NCBI RefSeq assembly: GCF_000514775.1
Contig: NZ_AZWO01000008.1
Coordinates: 1-64,000 of the forward strand
Origin: Salinispora pacifica CNR114
Lineage (GTDB): Bacteria > Actinomycetota > Actinomycetes > Mycobacteriales > Micromonosporaceae
Length of the DNA stretch: 64,000 nt
Direction of reading: 5' to 3'
Shown: in pieces, positions 53,250 through 61,729 of the stretch
Numbering within the stretch: the stretch's first letter is position 1
Layout: each line of letters opens with the position of its first letter
The notes under the pieces: generated by a model
Seen by the model: the letters and a program-made list of their open reading frames with translations, nothing else
Told to the model about the DNA's origin: nothing
Databases searched by the model: none
Made by a program: the position numbers and the translations under genes

Positions 53250-54637
53250 TGACCTCGTCCACCGTGCCGTCACCACCGGAGCAGGCCGGCGGCTGGACGC
53301 CGACCTGGGCGTTCGGCCGGGCGGTGCTCCTGACCGGTCTGCTCCTGATTGCCGGCGTGCTGCTCGGGCGGGTGGACCTGGTGGTGCTGGCCGCTCCGTT
53401 CGCGATCGGCACCGCGTACGCCCTGCGTCGCCGGCCCGCCGCGTTGCCGCTGGTCCAGGTCGCCGCCGAGGGAAGCCAGGTGGAGGGGGGCGCGCTCGCC
53501 GCGCAGCTCACCGTTGGTAATCTGGACCCGGTCGACTATGACCTCGCGTTGCTGCAGAGCCGAGCGTCGCGTTGGTTGCGGGTCGATCGGGTGTCCGTCG
53601 CCGGGATGGCGGCGACCCACGCCGCGTCGCGCGGCGGGCAGTCGGTCGTCGACCGTCCCCTGGCGACCGCCGTACCGGCTGGTGCCCTGGTCGAGGTGGA
53701 GCTCGCCGGTACCGTGCGCCGCTGGGGACGGCACCCGCTGGGGCCCGTCGGGGTCCAGGCCAGCGCCGCGTTCGGCTTACTGGTCTCCCGCGCGGTGGTG
53801 GCCGAGGCGGTCTCGGTCAGTACCTACCCGGTGACTGATCCCTTCGATGCGGTGGAGGCGATGCCCCGCGCGGCGGGCCTGGTTGGTGCACACCACTCGC
53901 GTCGCTCCGGCGAAGGCGGGGAGCTGGCCGGCGTACGGGTCTTCGGCCCCGGTGACCGGCTACGTCGGGTGGACTGGCGAGTCTCGCTGCGGGCCCGACA
54001 GCTGCACGTCGCGGCCACCCTCTCCGACCGGGACGCTGAGGTGGTGCTGCTGCTCGACGTGTTCGCCGAGGCGGGCCGCTCCGGTGGAGTCGGGGGCACC
54101 GCCTCGGTGCTGGACACGACGGTTCGGGCCGCTGCGGCGATCGCGGAACACTACCTGCACCGGGGCGACCGGGTGTCGTTGCTGGAGTACGGTCCGGCCG
54201 GCCGTCGGTTACGTCCCGCCACTGGCCGCCGCCACTATCTGACAGTGCTGGAGTGGTTGCTCGACGTGCATCCCCAGTCCTCCCCAGAGGAGCTGCACGA
54301 CTCGGGCTTCGGACCGCAGCTGCTCTCCTCGGATGCGTTGGTGGTGGTGCTTACGCCGTTGCTGGATGAACGATCCGCGCAGATGCTGGCTCGCCTGGCC
54401 TGGTCGGGTCGCTTCGTCGTGGCGGTGGATACCCTTCCTGTTGAGCTGACCCCGTCGGGGGAGCGGCGGTGGTCGGAGGCGGCGCACCGGCTGTGGCGGC
54501 TGGATCGGGACACGATGCAGCGCCAGCTGCGGGAGCACGGTGTGCCGGTGGTGCGGTGGGCCGGCGCGGGCAGCCTGGACGAGGTGCTGCGGGACGTGGC
54601 TCGGCTGGCGGTTGCGCCGAGGGCGGGGGCCCGGTGA
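53249..54637 (+). CDS. DUF58 domain protein
   Basis: 462 residues: two membrane helices near the N-terminus (about 25-63), an outer or intermediate beta region (70-190), then the DUF58 signature GELAGVRVFGPGDRLRRVDW at about 228-247, followed by a VWA-like fold (DAEVVLLLDVF, RGDRVSLLEYG). Partner of MoxR; the pair is thought to assemble or activate protein complexes at the membrane. The first ATG overlaps the MoxR stop. The longer frame to 53138 lies within MoxR. Confidence 0.93.
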   Translation: MTSSTVPSPPEQAGGWTPTWAFGRAVLLTGLLLIAGVLLGRVDLVVLAAPFAIGTAYALRRRPAALPLVQVAAEGSQVEGGALAAQLTVGNLDPVDYDLALLQSRASRWLRVDRVSVAGMAATHAASRGGQSVVDRPLATAVPAGALVEVELAGTVRRWGRHPLGPVGVQASAAFGLLVSRAVVAEAVSVSTYPVTDPFDAVEAMPRAAGLVGAHHSRRSGEGGELAGVRVFGPGDRLRRVDWRVSLRARQLHVAATLSDRDAEVVLLLDVFAEAGRSGGVGGTASVLDTTVRAAAAIAEHYLHRGDRVSLLEYGPAGRRLRPATGRRHYLTVLEWLLDVHPQSSPEELHDSGFGPQLLSSDALVVVLTPLLDERSAQMLARLAWSGRFVVAVDTLPVELTPSGERRWSEAAHRLWRLDRDTMQRQLREHGVPVVRWAGAGSLDEVLRDVARLAVAPRAGAR

Positions 54638-54668
54638 GCCGGCTGGCCCGGGCCGAGAGCGGGCGGCG

Positions 54669-55229
54669 ATGAGCGCCGCGGTGACCCGGGCTCGCGCGGC
54701 CCGGCGCGCGGTGACCCGGATCACGCTGGCGCCGTTGCTGCTCCGGTCGGGCGTCTTCCTCACTGCGTTGGTCGGGTTGGTGCTCGCGTATCCGGTGGAG
54801 CTCCTGCGGGGGCAGCTGCTGGTGGTGGCGCCGGTGGTGGCGCTGCTGCCGGCGGTGGGGCCGCGGCGGATCTGGCCGACCGTCGTCGCCCTGCTGACCG
54901 TGGGCGGGTGGGTGCTGGCGATCGATGGCTACGATCGGCCGGTCGCGCTCTGGCGGTTGTTTGCCGTGGCGGCGGCGCTCTATCTCAGCCATACCCTGTG
55001 CGCGCTGGTGGCCGTGTTGCCGTACGACGCGGTGGTGGATCCGGCCCTGGTGCTGCGCTGGCTGCTGCGGGCGGTCGCCGTGTTGCTCGGTACGGCGGTG
55101 CTGGGCGTGCTCCTGGTTGAGCTGGCCGGTGTCGGCGGAGCGCAGGGGCTGCAGGCGGTGACGGTGGCCGGGCTGGTGGTAGCGGTGCTGGTGACTGCGC
55201 TGCTGGGGTGGCTACTCCGTCGGCGCTGA
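54669..55229 (+). CDS. Polytopic membrane protein of the MoxR cluster
   Basis: 186 residues with about six membrane helices and almost no loops (LAPLLLRSGVFLTALVGLVLAY, WPTVVALLTVGGWVLAI, LFAVAAALYLSHTLCALVAVL and further). Not recognised. Starts 31 bases after the DUF58 stop on the same strand. Probably the membrane base of the MoxR/DUF58/DUF4129 assembly, by context only. No strong ribosome binding site. Confidence 0.75.
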   Translation: MSAAVTRARAARRAVTRITLAPLLLRSGVFLTALVGLVLAYPVELLRGQLLVVAPVVALLPAVGPRRIWPTVVALLTVGGWVLAIDGYDRPVALWRLFAVAAALYLSHTLCALVAVLPYDAVVDPALVLRWLLRAVAVLLGTAVLGVLLVELAGVGGAQGLQAVTVAGLVVAVLVTALLGWLLRRR

Positions 55230-55327
55230 CGGCGGTATGTCCGGGTTAGGTGGGGTCACCGGTTGTGTTGGGTCACAACCGGGTCCGTAGCCGGGGATTT
55301 GCCGGGTCACCGAGGAAAGATAGAGGC

Positions 55328-56653
55328 GTGAATCCGAAGCGGATCCTTGTGGTGGGTGCCGGACACGTCGGGCTCTACGCGGCGCTGCGGCTGTCGAAGA
55401 AGCTCGGCCCGCGGGAGGCCGAGGTCGTCGTGGTCGACCCGCAGCCCCACATGACCTATCAGCCATTCCTCCCGGAGGCGGCGGCGGGCAGCATCTCGCC
55501 CCGGCACTCCGTGGTGCCGCTGCGGCGGGAGCTGCGCCGCTGCACCGTCGTCGTGGGCGCGGTCACCCGGATCGACCACGCCACCAAGACCGCCTTGGTC
55601 CAGCCGATCGCCGGTCCGACCCGCGAGATCCGGTACGACCAGGTGGTCATCGCCCCCGGCTCGGTCTCCCGGACCCTGCCGATTCCCGGGTTGCACGAGC
55701 ACGGCATCGGGTTCAAGACCATTGGCGAGGCGATCTACCTGCGCAACCATGTGCTGGATCGGCTCGATGTCGCCGCGGCCACGCCGGATCCGGCGCTGCG
55801 CCAGCGGGCGCTGACCTTCGTCTTCGTCGGCGGGGGCTACGCCGGCATTGAGGCGCTCGCCGAGATGGAGGATATGACCCGGAGCGCGCTGCGGTACTAC
55901 CCGGAGCTGAACCCGGACGACATGCGGTGGGTGCTCGTCGAGGCGACGCAGCGGGTGCTGCCCGAGGTCGACCCGGACATGGGTGCCTACACGGTGCAGC
56001 AGCTCCTCCGGCGCCGGATGGACATTCGGCTGGGTACCCGGCTGGAGTCCTGCGTTGACGGGCTGGTGAGCCTCTCCGACGGCGACAGCTTTCCGGCGGA
56101 CACGATCGTCTGGACGGCCGGGGTGAAGCCCTCGCCGATGCTGGACTCGACGGACTTCCCCCGTGACGATCGGGGGCGGATCACCTGTCAGCCCACGCTG
56201 CAGGTCGTCGATGGTGATCAGGTGGTGGCGGATGCCTGGAGCGCCGGGGACTGCGCCGCGGTGCCGGATCTGACGAAGGAGCCCGGCAGCTACTGCTCGC
56301 CGAGCGCCCAACACGCGGTCCGTCAGGCGAACCGGATGGCCGACAACATCGTCAACGTCATCCGGGGCCGGGAGCCGGTGCCCTACCAACACCGGCATGC
56401 CGGCAGCGTCGCCAGCCTCGGCCTCTACCGGGGGGTCGCGCAGGTGTACGGCATCAAAATGAAGGGCCTGCCCGCCTGGTTCATGCATCGGACGTATCAC
56501 ATGAGCCGGATTCCCTCGTTGAACCGAAAGGTCCGGGTGGTCGCCGACTGGACATTGGCGTTCTTTCTCCGGCGTGAGGTTGTCGCCCTCGGTCAGCTGC
56601 ATGATCCGCGTGAGGAGTTCGCCGAGGCGTCCCAGCCGGTCAACCCCCGATAG
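55328..56653 (+). CDS. ndh: Type II NADH dehydrogenase
   Basis: 441 residues. Oxidises NADH and reduces menaquinone without pumping protons. FAD motif VVGAGHVGLYAALRL at 7-21, NADH motif FVFVGGGYAGIEALAEM at about 162-178, AGDCAAVPD at about 308 and the basic C-terminal part expected to lie on the membrane. GTG 55328 is preceded by AGAGG. The next downstream element is the tRNA-Leu. Confidence 0.92.
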   Translation: MNPKRILVVGAGHVGLYAALRLSKKLGPREAEVVVVDPQPHMTYQPFLPEAAAGSISPRHSVVPLRRELRRCTVVVGAVTRIDHATKTALVQPIAGPTREIRYDQVVIAPGSVSRTLPIPGLHEHGIGFKTIGEAIYLRNHVLDRLDVAAATPDPALRQRALTFVFVGGGYAGIEALAEMEDMTRSALRYYPELNPDDMRWVLVEATQRVLPEVDPDMGAYTVQQLLRRRMDIRLGTRLESCVDGLVSLSDGDSFPADTIVWTAGVKPSPMLDSTDFPRDDRGRITCQPTLQVVDGDQVVADAWSAGDCAAVPDLTKEPGSYCSPSAQHAVRQANRMADNIVNVIRGREPVPYQHRHAGSVASLGLYRGVAQVYGIKMKGLPAWFMHRTYHMSRIPSLNRKVRVVADWTLAFFLRREVVALGQLHDPREEFAEASQPVNPR

Positions 56654-56790
56654 CCGGGGCGCGGGGTTTGCCCCCGGGCGCGGCGCGGCACCGGCCGTGC
56701 CCGGGCACCTGGGACTGCGAGTACGCCTGCTGGCCAATGACCGGCTACGGTGGCACTGCACCGTCGCGTGTCGGCGTGCCGGTGCCACCC

Positions 56791-56871
56791 GCCCGGGTGG
56801 TGGAATGGCAGACACGGCCGCCTTAAAAGCGGCTGCCGCAAGGCGTGCGGGTTCGATCCCCGCCCCGGGCA
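56791..56871 (+). tRNA. tRNA-Leu (UAA)
   Basis: Acceptor arms GCCCGGG (56791-56797) and CCCGGGC (56864-56870), discriminator A 56871. The anticodon stem GCCGC/GCGGC encloses the loop CTTAAAA, anticodon TAA at 56824-56826. Long variable arm TGCCGCAAGGCGT and the T-loop TTCGATC, as expected of a class II Leu tRNA. CCA is not encoded. TTA codons are rare in such genomes, so this isoacceptor reads few codons. Confidence 0.97.
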
Positions 56872-56999
56872 CCTGCGGTCAGCCGTCGTCGGAGCGTCGT
56901 TCAACACCGCCCCACTGTGCGATCTCCACGAATCATGTTGGCCGTTTATCCTTGATGCTGCACGTTGACGTGCACCAACCCCCTGAGGGAGGCCTGACA

Positions 57000-57815
57000 G
57001 TGAAGACCTCGAACCCGGTGCTCGCCCGGCTCGGCCAGGCGGCCGAGCGTGAGCGGGCCACCGGGTACGCCCCGACCGGGCCGTATGGACAGCCCGGCTA
57101 CCCCCAGCAGTACCCGACGCAGGCCGGCTACCCGGCTGCGCCGCCGACCGTCAACACCATGACGGTTGACGACGTGGTGGTGAAGACGGTCAGCCTACTC
57201 GGCATCCTCGGCGTGGTCGCCGCTGCCTCGTGGATCATGATCCCGGAGGCGCTGCTCGGCGCCGCGTGGATTGGCGCTGCGATGGTCGGCCTGGTGCTCG
57301 GCCTGATCATTTCGTTCTCGCGGATGGCGAACCCGGCGCTGGTTGTCGCGTACGCCGTCGTCGAAGGCGTGCTTGTTGGTGCCGTCAGCAAGTATTTCGA
57401 GACGCTCTACGACGGCATCGTGCTCCAAGCGGTCGTGGCCACCTTCGGCGTCTTTTTCCTGATGGCGATGCTCTACCGGGCCAAGGCCATCCGGGCCACC
57501 CCGAAGTTCGTCAAGGGCATGGTCGCGGTGATGGCCGGCCTCTTCGCGGTCATCATGATCAACCTGGTGTTGTCGCTCTTCGGCATCAACACCGGGCTGC
57601 GCGACGGCAGCCCGCTGGCGATCGGGTTCAGCCTCGTCGTCATCGTCGTGGCGGCGCTCAGCTTCGTGCTGAGCTTCAAGGAGGTCGAGGACGGCGTCCG
57701 GATGGGGCTGCCGCAGCGTTACTCCTGGGTCGCCGCCTTCGGCATCCTGGTAAGCCTTATCTGGCTCTACATCGAGATTCTCCGACTGTTGAGCTACTTC
57801 CAGGGCGACGACTGA
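57000..57815 (+). CDS. Bax inhibitor-1/YccA family membrane protein
   Basis: 271 residues. A polar Pro/Gly/Tyr/Gln-rich N-terminal tail (17-50) is followed by seven membrane helices; the family has seven and an acidic C-terminal pair (here YFQGDD). Motifs NPALVVAYAVVEGVLVGAVS and DDVVVKTVSLLGILG. Roles proposed for the family include calcium or proton leak and envelope stress. GTG 57000 follows GGGAGG. Confidence 0.92.
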   Translation: MKTSNPVLARLGQAAERERATGYAPTGPYGQPGYPQQYPTQAGYPAAPPTVNTMTVDDVVVKTVSLLGILGVVAAASWIMIPEALLGAAWIGAAMVGLVLGLIISFSRMANPALVVAYAVVEGVLVGAVSKYFETLYDGIVLQAVVATFGVFFLMAMLYRAKAIRATPKFVKGMVAVMAGLFAVIMINLVLSLFGINTGLRDGSPLAIGFSLVVIVVAALSFVLSFKEVEDGVRMGLPQRYSWVAAFGILVSLIWLYIEILRLLSYFQGDD

Positions 57816-57831
57816 TCGTCTCCGTGCAACC

Positions 57832-57870
57832 GGCGATGCCCGGCCCGCCTCACGGGGGCCGGGCATCGCC
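57832..57870 (+). terminator. Perfect 15-bp hairpin terminator
   Basis: Stem 57832-57846 with 57856-57870 (GGCGATGCCCGGCCC and its complement) and a 9-base loop, 16 bases after the Bax-inhibitor gene. Confidence 0.8.
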
Positions 57871-57968
57871 GTCTTCACATGCGGTTGGTTGCTCCGCGGC
57901 GGTTCGCAGCCCCTCGGCGACGAAGCTGGTCAGCGAGATTGACGAGCAGGCTGCGGAGACGTCCGGCG

Positions 57969-57974
57969 TAGACT
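57969..57974 (+). promoter_or_regulatory. -10 element TAGACT, leaderless start
   Basis: TAGACT followed by 7 bases (CGGCGAG) and GTG 57982. Confidence 0.5.
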
Positions 57975-57981
57975 CGGCGAG

Positions 57982-58305
57982 GTGGAACAGGCCGGGGACT
58001 TCAGGCGGACGGTGGAGCTGATCGTGCGGCAGGTGGGGCACTGGCAACAGCCACGGTGGGCCGCCAGCGCTGCCGGCGGAAATGTCTCCCGGGCCGATCT
58101 CGTGCACCGGCTCGTGCAGGAACTCGCGAATCTGGTGGCGGACGCCGAGGCGCGGCCGCGCCGGCTCGTGCCCCGACTTGACCACGATGTTGCCCTGCCG
58201 GACCAGCTGCGGGTGGTGGCGGCAGATCTGCTTGCCGCGGGGGCATCGGACGCCACGCTGGCGCGGGCTGCCAGCGTGGCCACGGCGACCCGCGCGGCCC
58301 TCTGA
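57982..58305 (+). CDS. Hypothetical protein, 107 aa
   Basis: Not recognised. All-helical, soluble, with DFRRTVELIVRQVGHWQQPRW at the start and DLVHRLVQELANLVADAEA in the middle; Arg/Ala-rich C-terminus. A leaderless promoter (TAGACT) supports expression. The last codons lie in a 42-base-period direct repeat that continues past the stop, so the C-terminus may have been extended or remodelled by it. Confidence 0.6.
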   Translation: MEQAGDFRRTVELIVRQVGHWQQPRWAASAAGGNVSRADLVHRLVQELANLVADAEARPRRLVPRLDHDVALPDQLRVVAADLLAAGASDATLARAASVATATRAAL

Positions 58306-58342
58306 GGACCATCCGCGCGGCCCACGGCGACCCGCGCGGCCC
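58280..58342. repeat. 21-base direct repeat, 42-base period
   Basis: The same 21 bases occur at 58280-58300 and 58322-58342 (beginning CCACGGCGACCC, ending CGCGGCCC). The first copy is inside the 107-aa gene, the second beyond its stop. A partial third unit lies between. Confidence 0.7.
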
Positions 58343-58358
58343 GCTGCGGGCTACCCGC

Positions 58359-58385
58359 GGAGCCGGCCCGCGCCGGGCCGGCTCC
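58359..58385. terminator. 12-bp hairpin between convergent genes
   Basis: GGAGCCGGCCCG (58359-58370), loop CGC, CGGGCCGGCTCC (58374-58385). Lies between the 107-aa gene and the thiolase gene; bidirectional. Confidence 0.75.
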
Positions 58386-58393
58386 CGAAACCC

Positions 58394-59656
58394 TCAGGTC
58401 AGACGTTCGATCACCATGGCCATGCCCTGGCCGCCGCCGACGCACATCGTCTCCAGGCCGATCGTCGCGTCGTGCCACTGCAGGGCGTTGAGCAGGGTGC
58501 CGGTGATCCGCGCGCCGGTCATACCGAACGGGTGGCCGACGGCGATGGCGCCGCCCATCACGTTCAGCTTCTCCTCCGCTATGCCCAACTGCCGGTAGGA
58601 GGGGATCACCTGTGCGGCGAAGGCCTCGTTGATCTCTACCAGGTCCACGTCGTCAATGGTCATCCCCGCCCGCTTCAGGGCCTGCTTCGACGCCTCGACC
58701 GGGCCGAGCCCCATGATCTCCGGCGAGAGCGCGGTTACGCCGGTCGAGACGATCCGTGCCAGCGGGGTGACTCCGAGTTCACTCGCCCGCTGTGCGCTCA
58801 TGATCACTACGGCGGCGGCGCCGTCGTTGAGGGGGCAGCAGTTGCCGGCGGTGATCCGGCCGTCGGGCCGGAAGACCGGATCCAGTTGGGCGACGGCGGA
58901 GAGCGTGACACCGGGTCGGGGACCGTCGTCGGCGCTGACCACGGTGCCGTCCGGGGCGGTCACCGGGGTGATCTCCCGAGCCCAGAACCCAGCGGCGATC
59001 GCCTGCTCGGCGCGGTTCTGGCTGCGCACACCGAACTCGTCCATCTCGGCCCGGGTGACGCCATGGACCTGGGCCAGGTTCTCCGCGGTCTGCCCCATGG
59101 ACAGGTAGATGTCGGGTAGGTCGCCGGTGTCCCGCGGATCCGTCCACACCTCGGCCCCGCCCTTGGCGCGTGCCGTCGAACGCTCCCGCGCGGCGTTGAA
59201 GCGGGGGTTCTCCCAGCCTCCACCGACCAACGCCTGCGCCTCCGGCGGCAGACTGTCTGAGGTGCCCCGGGCGTACCGGGAGACGGTCTCGACGCCGGCG
59301 GAGACGAAGATGTCACCCTCGCCTGCCCGGATCGCATGCATCGCCATCCGAGTGGTCTGCAGGGACGAGGCGCAGTAGCGGGTCAGGGTGGCTCCGGGTA
59401 GGTCGTCGTGCCCCATCAGGGTGGCGACCACGCGGGCCAGGTTGAAGCCCTGTTCACCGCCGGGCAGACCACAGCCCAGGTACAGATCGTCGATCTCGCT
59501 CCGGTCGAGCTGGGGGATCTTGTCGAGGGCGGCCTGCACGATGGTGGCGGTGAGGTCATCCGGGCGGAACTCGCGCAGGGACCCCTTGCGGGCCCGGCCG
59601 ATGGGGGAGCGGGCGGTGGCGACGATGACAGCGTCGCGGGACGACTCAATCGGCAT
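58394..59656 (-). CDS. fadA: Thiolase (acetyl-CoA C-acyltransferase)
   Basis: 420 residues. Thiolytic cleavage or condensation of acyl-CoA in beta-oxidation or related pathways. Nucleophile Cys95 (RYCASSLQT), His375 (VGHPFGMTGARI) and second Cys405 (CVGGGQG) form the active site. Start ATG 59656 is supported by TAGGTT 6 bases upstream. The order thiolase, SGNH hydrolase, (other), cystathionine beta-synthase resembles the mycobacterial fadA3-Rv1075c-cbs region. Confidence 0.94.
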   Translation of the reverse strand: MPIESSRDAVIVATARSPIGRARKGSLREFRPDDLTATIVQAALDKIPQLDRSEIDDLYLGCGLPGGEQGFNLARVVATLMGHDDLPGATLTRYCASSLQTTRMAMHAIRAGEGDIFVSAGVETVSRYARGTSDSLPPEAQALVGGGWENPRFNAARERSTARAKGGAEVWTDPRDTGDLPDIYLSMGQTAENLAQVHGVTRAEMDEFGVRSQNRAEQAIAAGFWAREITPVTAPDGTVVSADDGPRPGVTLSAVAQLDPVFRPDGRITAGNCCPLNDGAAAVVIMSAQRASELGVTPLARIVSTGVTALSPEIMGLGPVEASKQALKRAGMTIDDVDLVEINEAFAAQVIPSYRQLGIAEEKLNVMGGAIAVGHPFGMTGARITGTLLNALQWHDATIGLETMCVGGGQGMAMVIERLT

Positions 59657-59662
59657 GGACCA

Positions 59663-59668
59663 AACCTA
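59663..59668 (-). promoter_or_regulatory. -10 element TAGGTT before thiolase, leaderless
   Basis: Minus-strand TAGGTT followed by TGGTCC (6 bases) and ATG 59656. Confidence 0.5.
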
Positions 59669-59714
59669 ACCGGTCAGTAACATCGGGCGGAAGTCGTGCC
59701 AGACCCGGGAAATG

Positions 59715-60527
59715 TCACCGCGGCGGGCCGTGCCGAGCCGCCATCGTTGCGGCAGCGGCAACCGCCGGAAAGAGAGCGTGCGCCCACACCCGGTACCCGT
59801 CGGCAGACGGGTGGAAGCCGTCGTGGCAGAACGTGCCGGCGTCGGCCCGGAAGACCGGACCGGCCTCAGTGGCGAGATCCACCACCGTCCCACCGGCGGT
59901 GAGTACCGCGAGGGTCTGGGCACGCGCCGTCCGCCGACCGGACCAGCTGACCAGGTGCCGTAGCGGGGGCGCGATCGCGCGTACCGCCCCGAGGTCGGGG
60001 CAGGTCCCGACCACGACCTCCACCCGCGCCTCACGGAGCCGGTGCACCGTGGCCCCGAGGCAGGCCGCGGCGACGGTCGACCGACGCAGGGAGGTGGCGT
60101 CGTTTGCGCCGATCAGGATCACCGCCACGTCGGGTCGTTCGCCGAGCAGTGCCCGAGCGACCTGGGTGGCCAGGTCGGTGGAGCGGGAGCCGGAGACGCC
60201 CACGCTGGAGAGGTGGACCAGCTGCCCGGCCGGCCCCTCGGCGAGCAGGTGGGCGAGCTGCCCACCGACGGTATCCGCCAGCCGGCTCACGCCGACCCCG
60301 AGTGCGGACGAGTCCCCGAGCAGCACGAGCCGCAGCGGGGGAGCGTCGGCCTGGCCGACCGTGGCCCGCAGGGCCAGCCCCAGCTCGGGCTGGGCATAAC
60401 GCCGATGGCGGGCGGCGAAGGCCTGTCCAGCCAGGAGAGCGGCACCCCCCACTGCCGCGGCGGCGAAGCAGCCGGCCGTGGTCCGCCCGAGCCGGCGGGA
60501 GAAGCCGGGGCGGAAGCGGTCAGTCAC
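59715..60527 (-). CDS. SGNH/GDSL hydrolase 1
   Basis: 270 residues. N-terminal signal peptide or anchor (about 14-40), then the SGNH blocks: GDSSALG (Ser73), GVSGSRS, GANDATS and DGFHPSADGY with the catalytic Asp/His. Esterase or lipase-like, exported. The GTG overlaps the stop of the upstream paralogue by 4 bases (GTGA). The two enzymes share TCPDxGAxRxIxPPLR blocks and are tandem duplicates. Confidence 0.88.
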   Translation of the reverse strand: MTDRFRPGFSRRLGRTTAGCFAAAAVGGAALLAGQAFAARHRRYAQPELGLALRATVGQADAPPLRLVLLGDSSALGVGVSRLADTVGGQLAHLLAEGPAGQLVHLSSVGVSGSRSTDLATQVARALLGERPDVAVILIGANDATSLRRSTVAAACLGATVHRLREARVEVVVGTCPDLGAVRAIAPPLRHLVSWSGRRTARAQTLAVLTAGGTVVDLATEAGPVFRADAGTFCHDGFHPSADGYRVWAHALFPAVAAAATMAARHGPPR

Positions 60528-61609
60528 GGTGCTACCGCCCCCCGCTCAGTATTCCGCTCCTGCATGCCATCCCCTCCATCGTGGGGCGAGTCCACGGCCG
60601 GGTCGGATTGGGTCACGGCACCGAAGAAGGCCCGTCGGCGCAGCTGCGCCCACCGACCCGCCGGACCGCGATCGTGGCCCCGAACCTGGGCGCCGCTGAC
60701 CTCGGTCCCCGCGTGCCGCGCCGCCTCCTGGGCGGCCTCCGGCAGCGACCGTACGCCGCGGACCCGCGATGGCGCAGCCCCCCGCTCCGGCCCTGCCCCG
60801 AGAGCGGAGAGGACGGTCGGCAGCAGCGCGGCGGCAGCCATCGCGTAGCCCTCCGCCGACGGGTGGAACCGGTCCCAGGCGAACAACCGGGCCGGCTCGG
60901 CCGTGAACCGGGGACCGAGCAGGTCGCCGAGGGAGACCGTCGCGCCGCCGGCCTCGACCACGGCCACCGTCTGGGCGGCGGCGAGCTGGCGACTCCAGCG
61001 GCGGGCCAGCCAGCGCAGTGGCGGCTGGATGGGGCGGATCGCCCCCATGTCCGGGCAGGTGCCGACGACCACCGCGCAGCCAGCGGCACGAAGCGTGGTC
61101 ACCGCCTCGATCAGGTAACGCACGGCCACGGCGGGCGGGGTGCGGTTGGTGACGTCGTTACCGCCGATCAGGATGACGGCGACATCGGGTCGGGCTTCGA
61201 GCGCCGCCTCGACCTGGTGGCGCAGTACGGCGGAGTGCGCTCCCACCACGGCGAATCGGTGTAGCCGGACCGGCCGGTGTAGCCGGCGGGAAACCCCGGT
61301 GGCGAGCAGCGCCCCCGGGGTTTCGCGGCGGCGGTACACGCCGTAGCCGGCAGCGCAGGAGTCGCCCAGTACGACCATGGTGACCGGTGGTCCGGGCAGC
61401 TTCGCCCCGTAGACTCCATCGCAGCGCGGTGGCGGCGCCTCGGCCGGGGGGATGCTTCGTCGCGCCTGCCGAGCCTGGCCGATCAGGACACCACCGGCGG
61501 TCGCCGCGGCGGCGGCCGTGGCGACCGCGCCCAGCCCCACCAGCCGGGTGACGCGCCAGGCGACCTGCCAGCGTGGACCGGCCGGGACAACGGAATCAGC
61601 GACCCCCAT
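60524..61609 (-). CDS. SGNH/GDSL hydrolase 2
   Basis: 361 residues. N-terminal membrane segment (about 23-44), catalytic GDSCAAGYG (Ser84), GAHSA, GGNDVTN and DRFHPSAEGY, then a C-terminal extension of about 90 residues (Ala/Gly/Arg-rich, no domain) absent from the downstream paralogue. ATG 61609 has TAATGT 6 bases upstream and no ribosome binding site. Probably an exported esterase; substrate unknown. Confidence 0.88.
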   Translation of the reverse strand: MGVADSVVPAGPRWQVAWRVTRLVGLGAVATAAAAATAGGVLIGQARQARRSIPPAEAPPPRCDGVYGAKLPGPPVTMVVLGDSCAAGYGVYRRRETPGALLATGVSRRLHRPVRLHRFAVVGAHSAVLRHQVEAALEARPDVAVILIGGNDVTNRTPPAVAVRYLIEAVTTLRAAGCAVVVGTCPDMGAIRPIQPPLRWLARRWSRQLAAAQTVAVVEAGGATVSLGDLLGPRFTAEPARLFAWDRFHPSAEGYAMAAAALLPTVLSALGAGPERGAAPSRVRGVRSLPEAAQEAARHAGTEVSGAQVRGHDRGPAGRWAQLRRRAFFGAVTQSDPAVDSPHDGGDGMQERNTERGAVAP

Positions 61610-61615
61610 GCACCG

Positions 61616-61621
61616 ACATTA
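61616..61621 (-). promoter_or_regulatory. -10 element TAATGT, leaderless start
   Basis: Minus-strand TAATGT followed by CGGTGC (6 bases) and ATG 61609. Confidence 0.5.
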
Positions 61622-61729
61622 CGCGAACCCGCCACCGGACACCGTCGCCCGAGACGGCTCCCGTTGCCGGAACCGGTCCGGCCCGGCTTGTGCCGGGGCG
61701 GCACGCTGGCGTAGGGAAGGAGTGAGCAG

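Noticed and set aside
56654..57000. Integrated element at tRNA-Leu
   Set aside because: No integrase, no element and only a 12-base repeat; flanks are ordinary genes.
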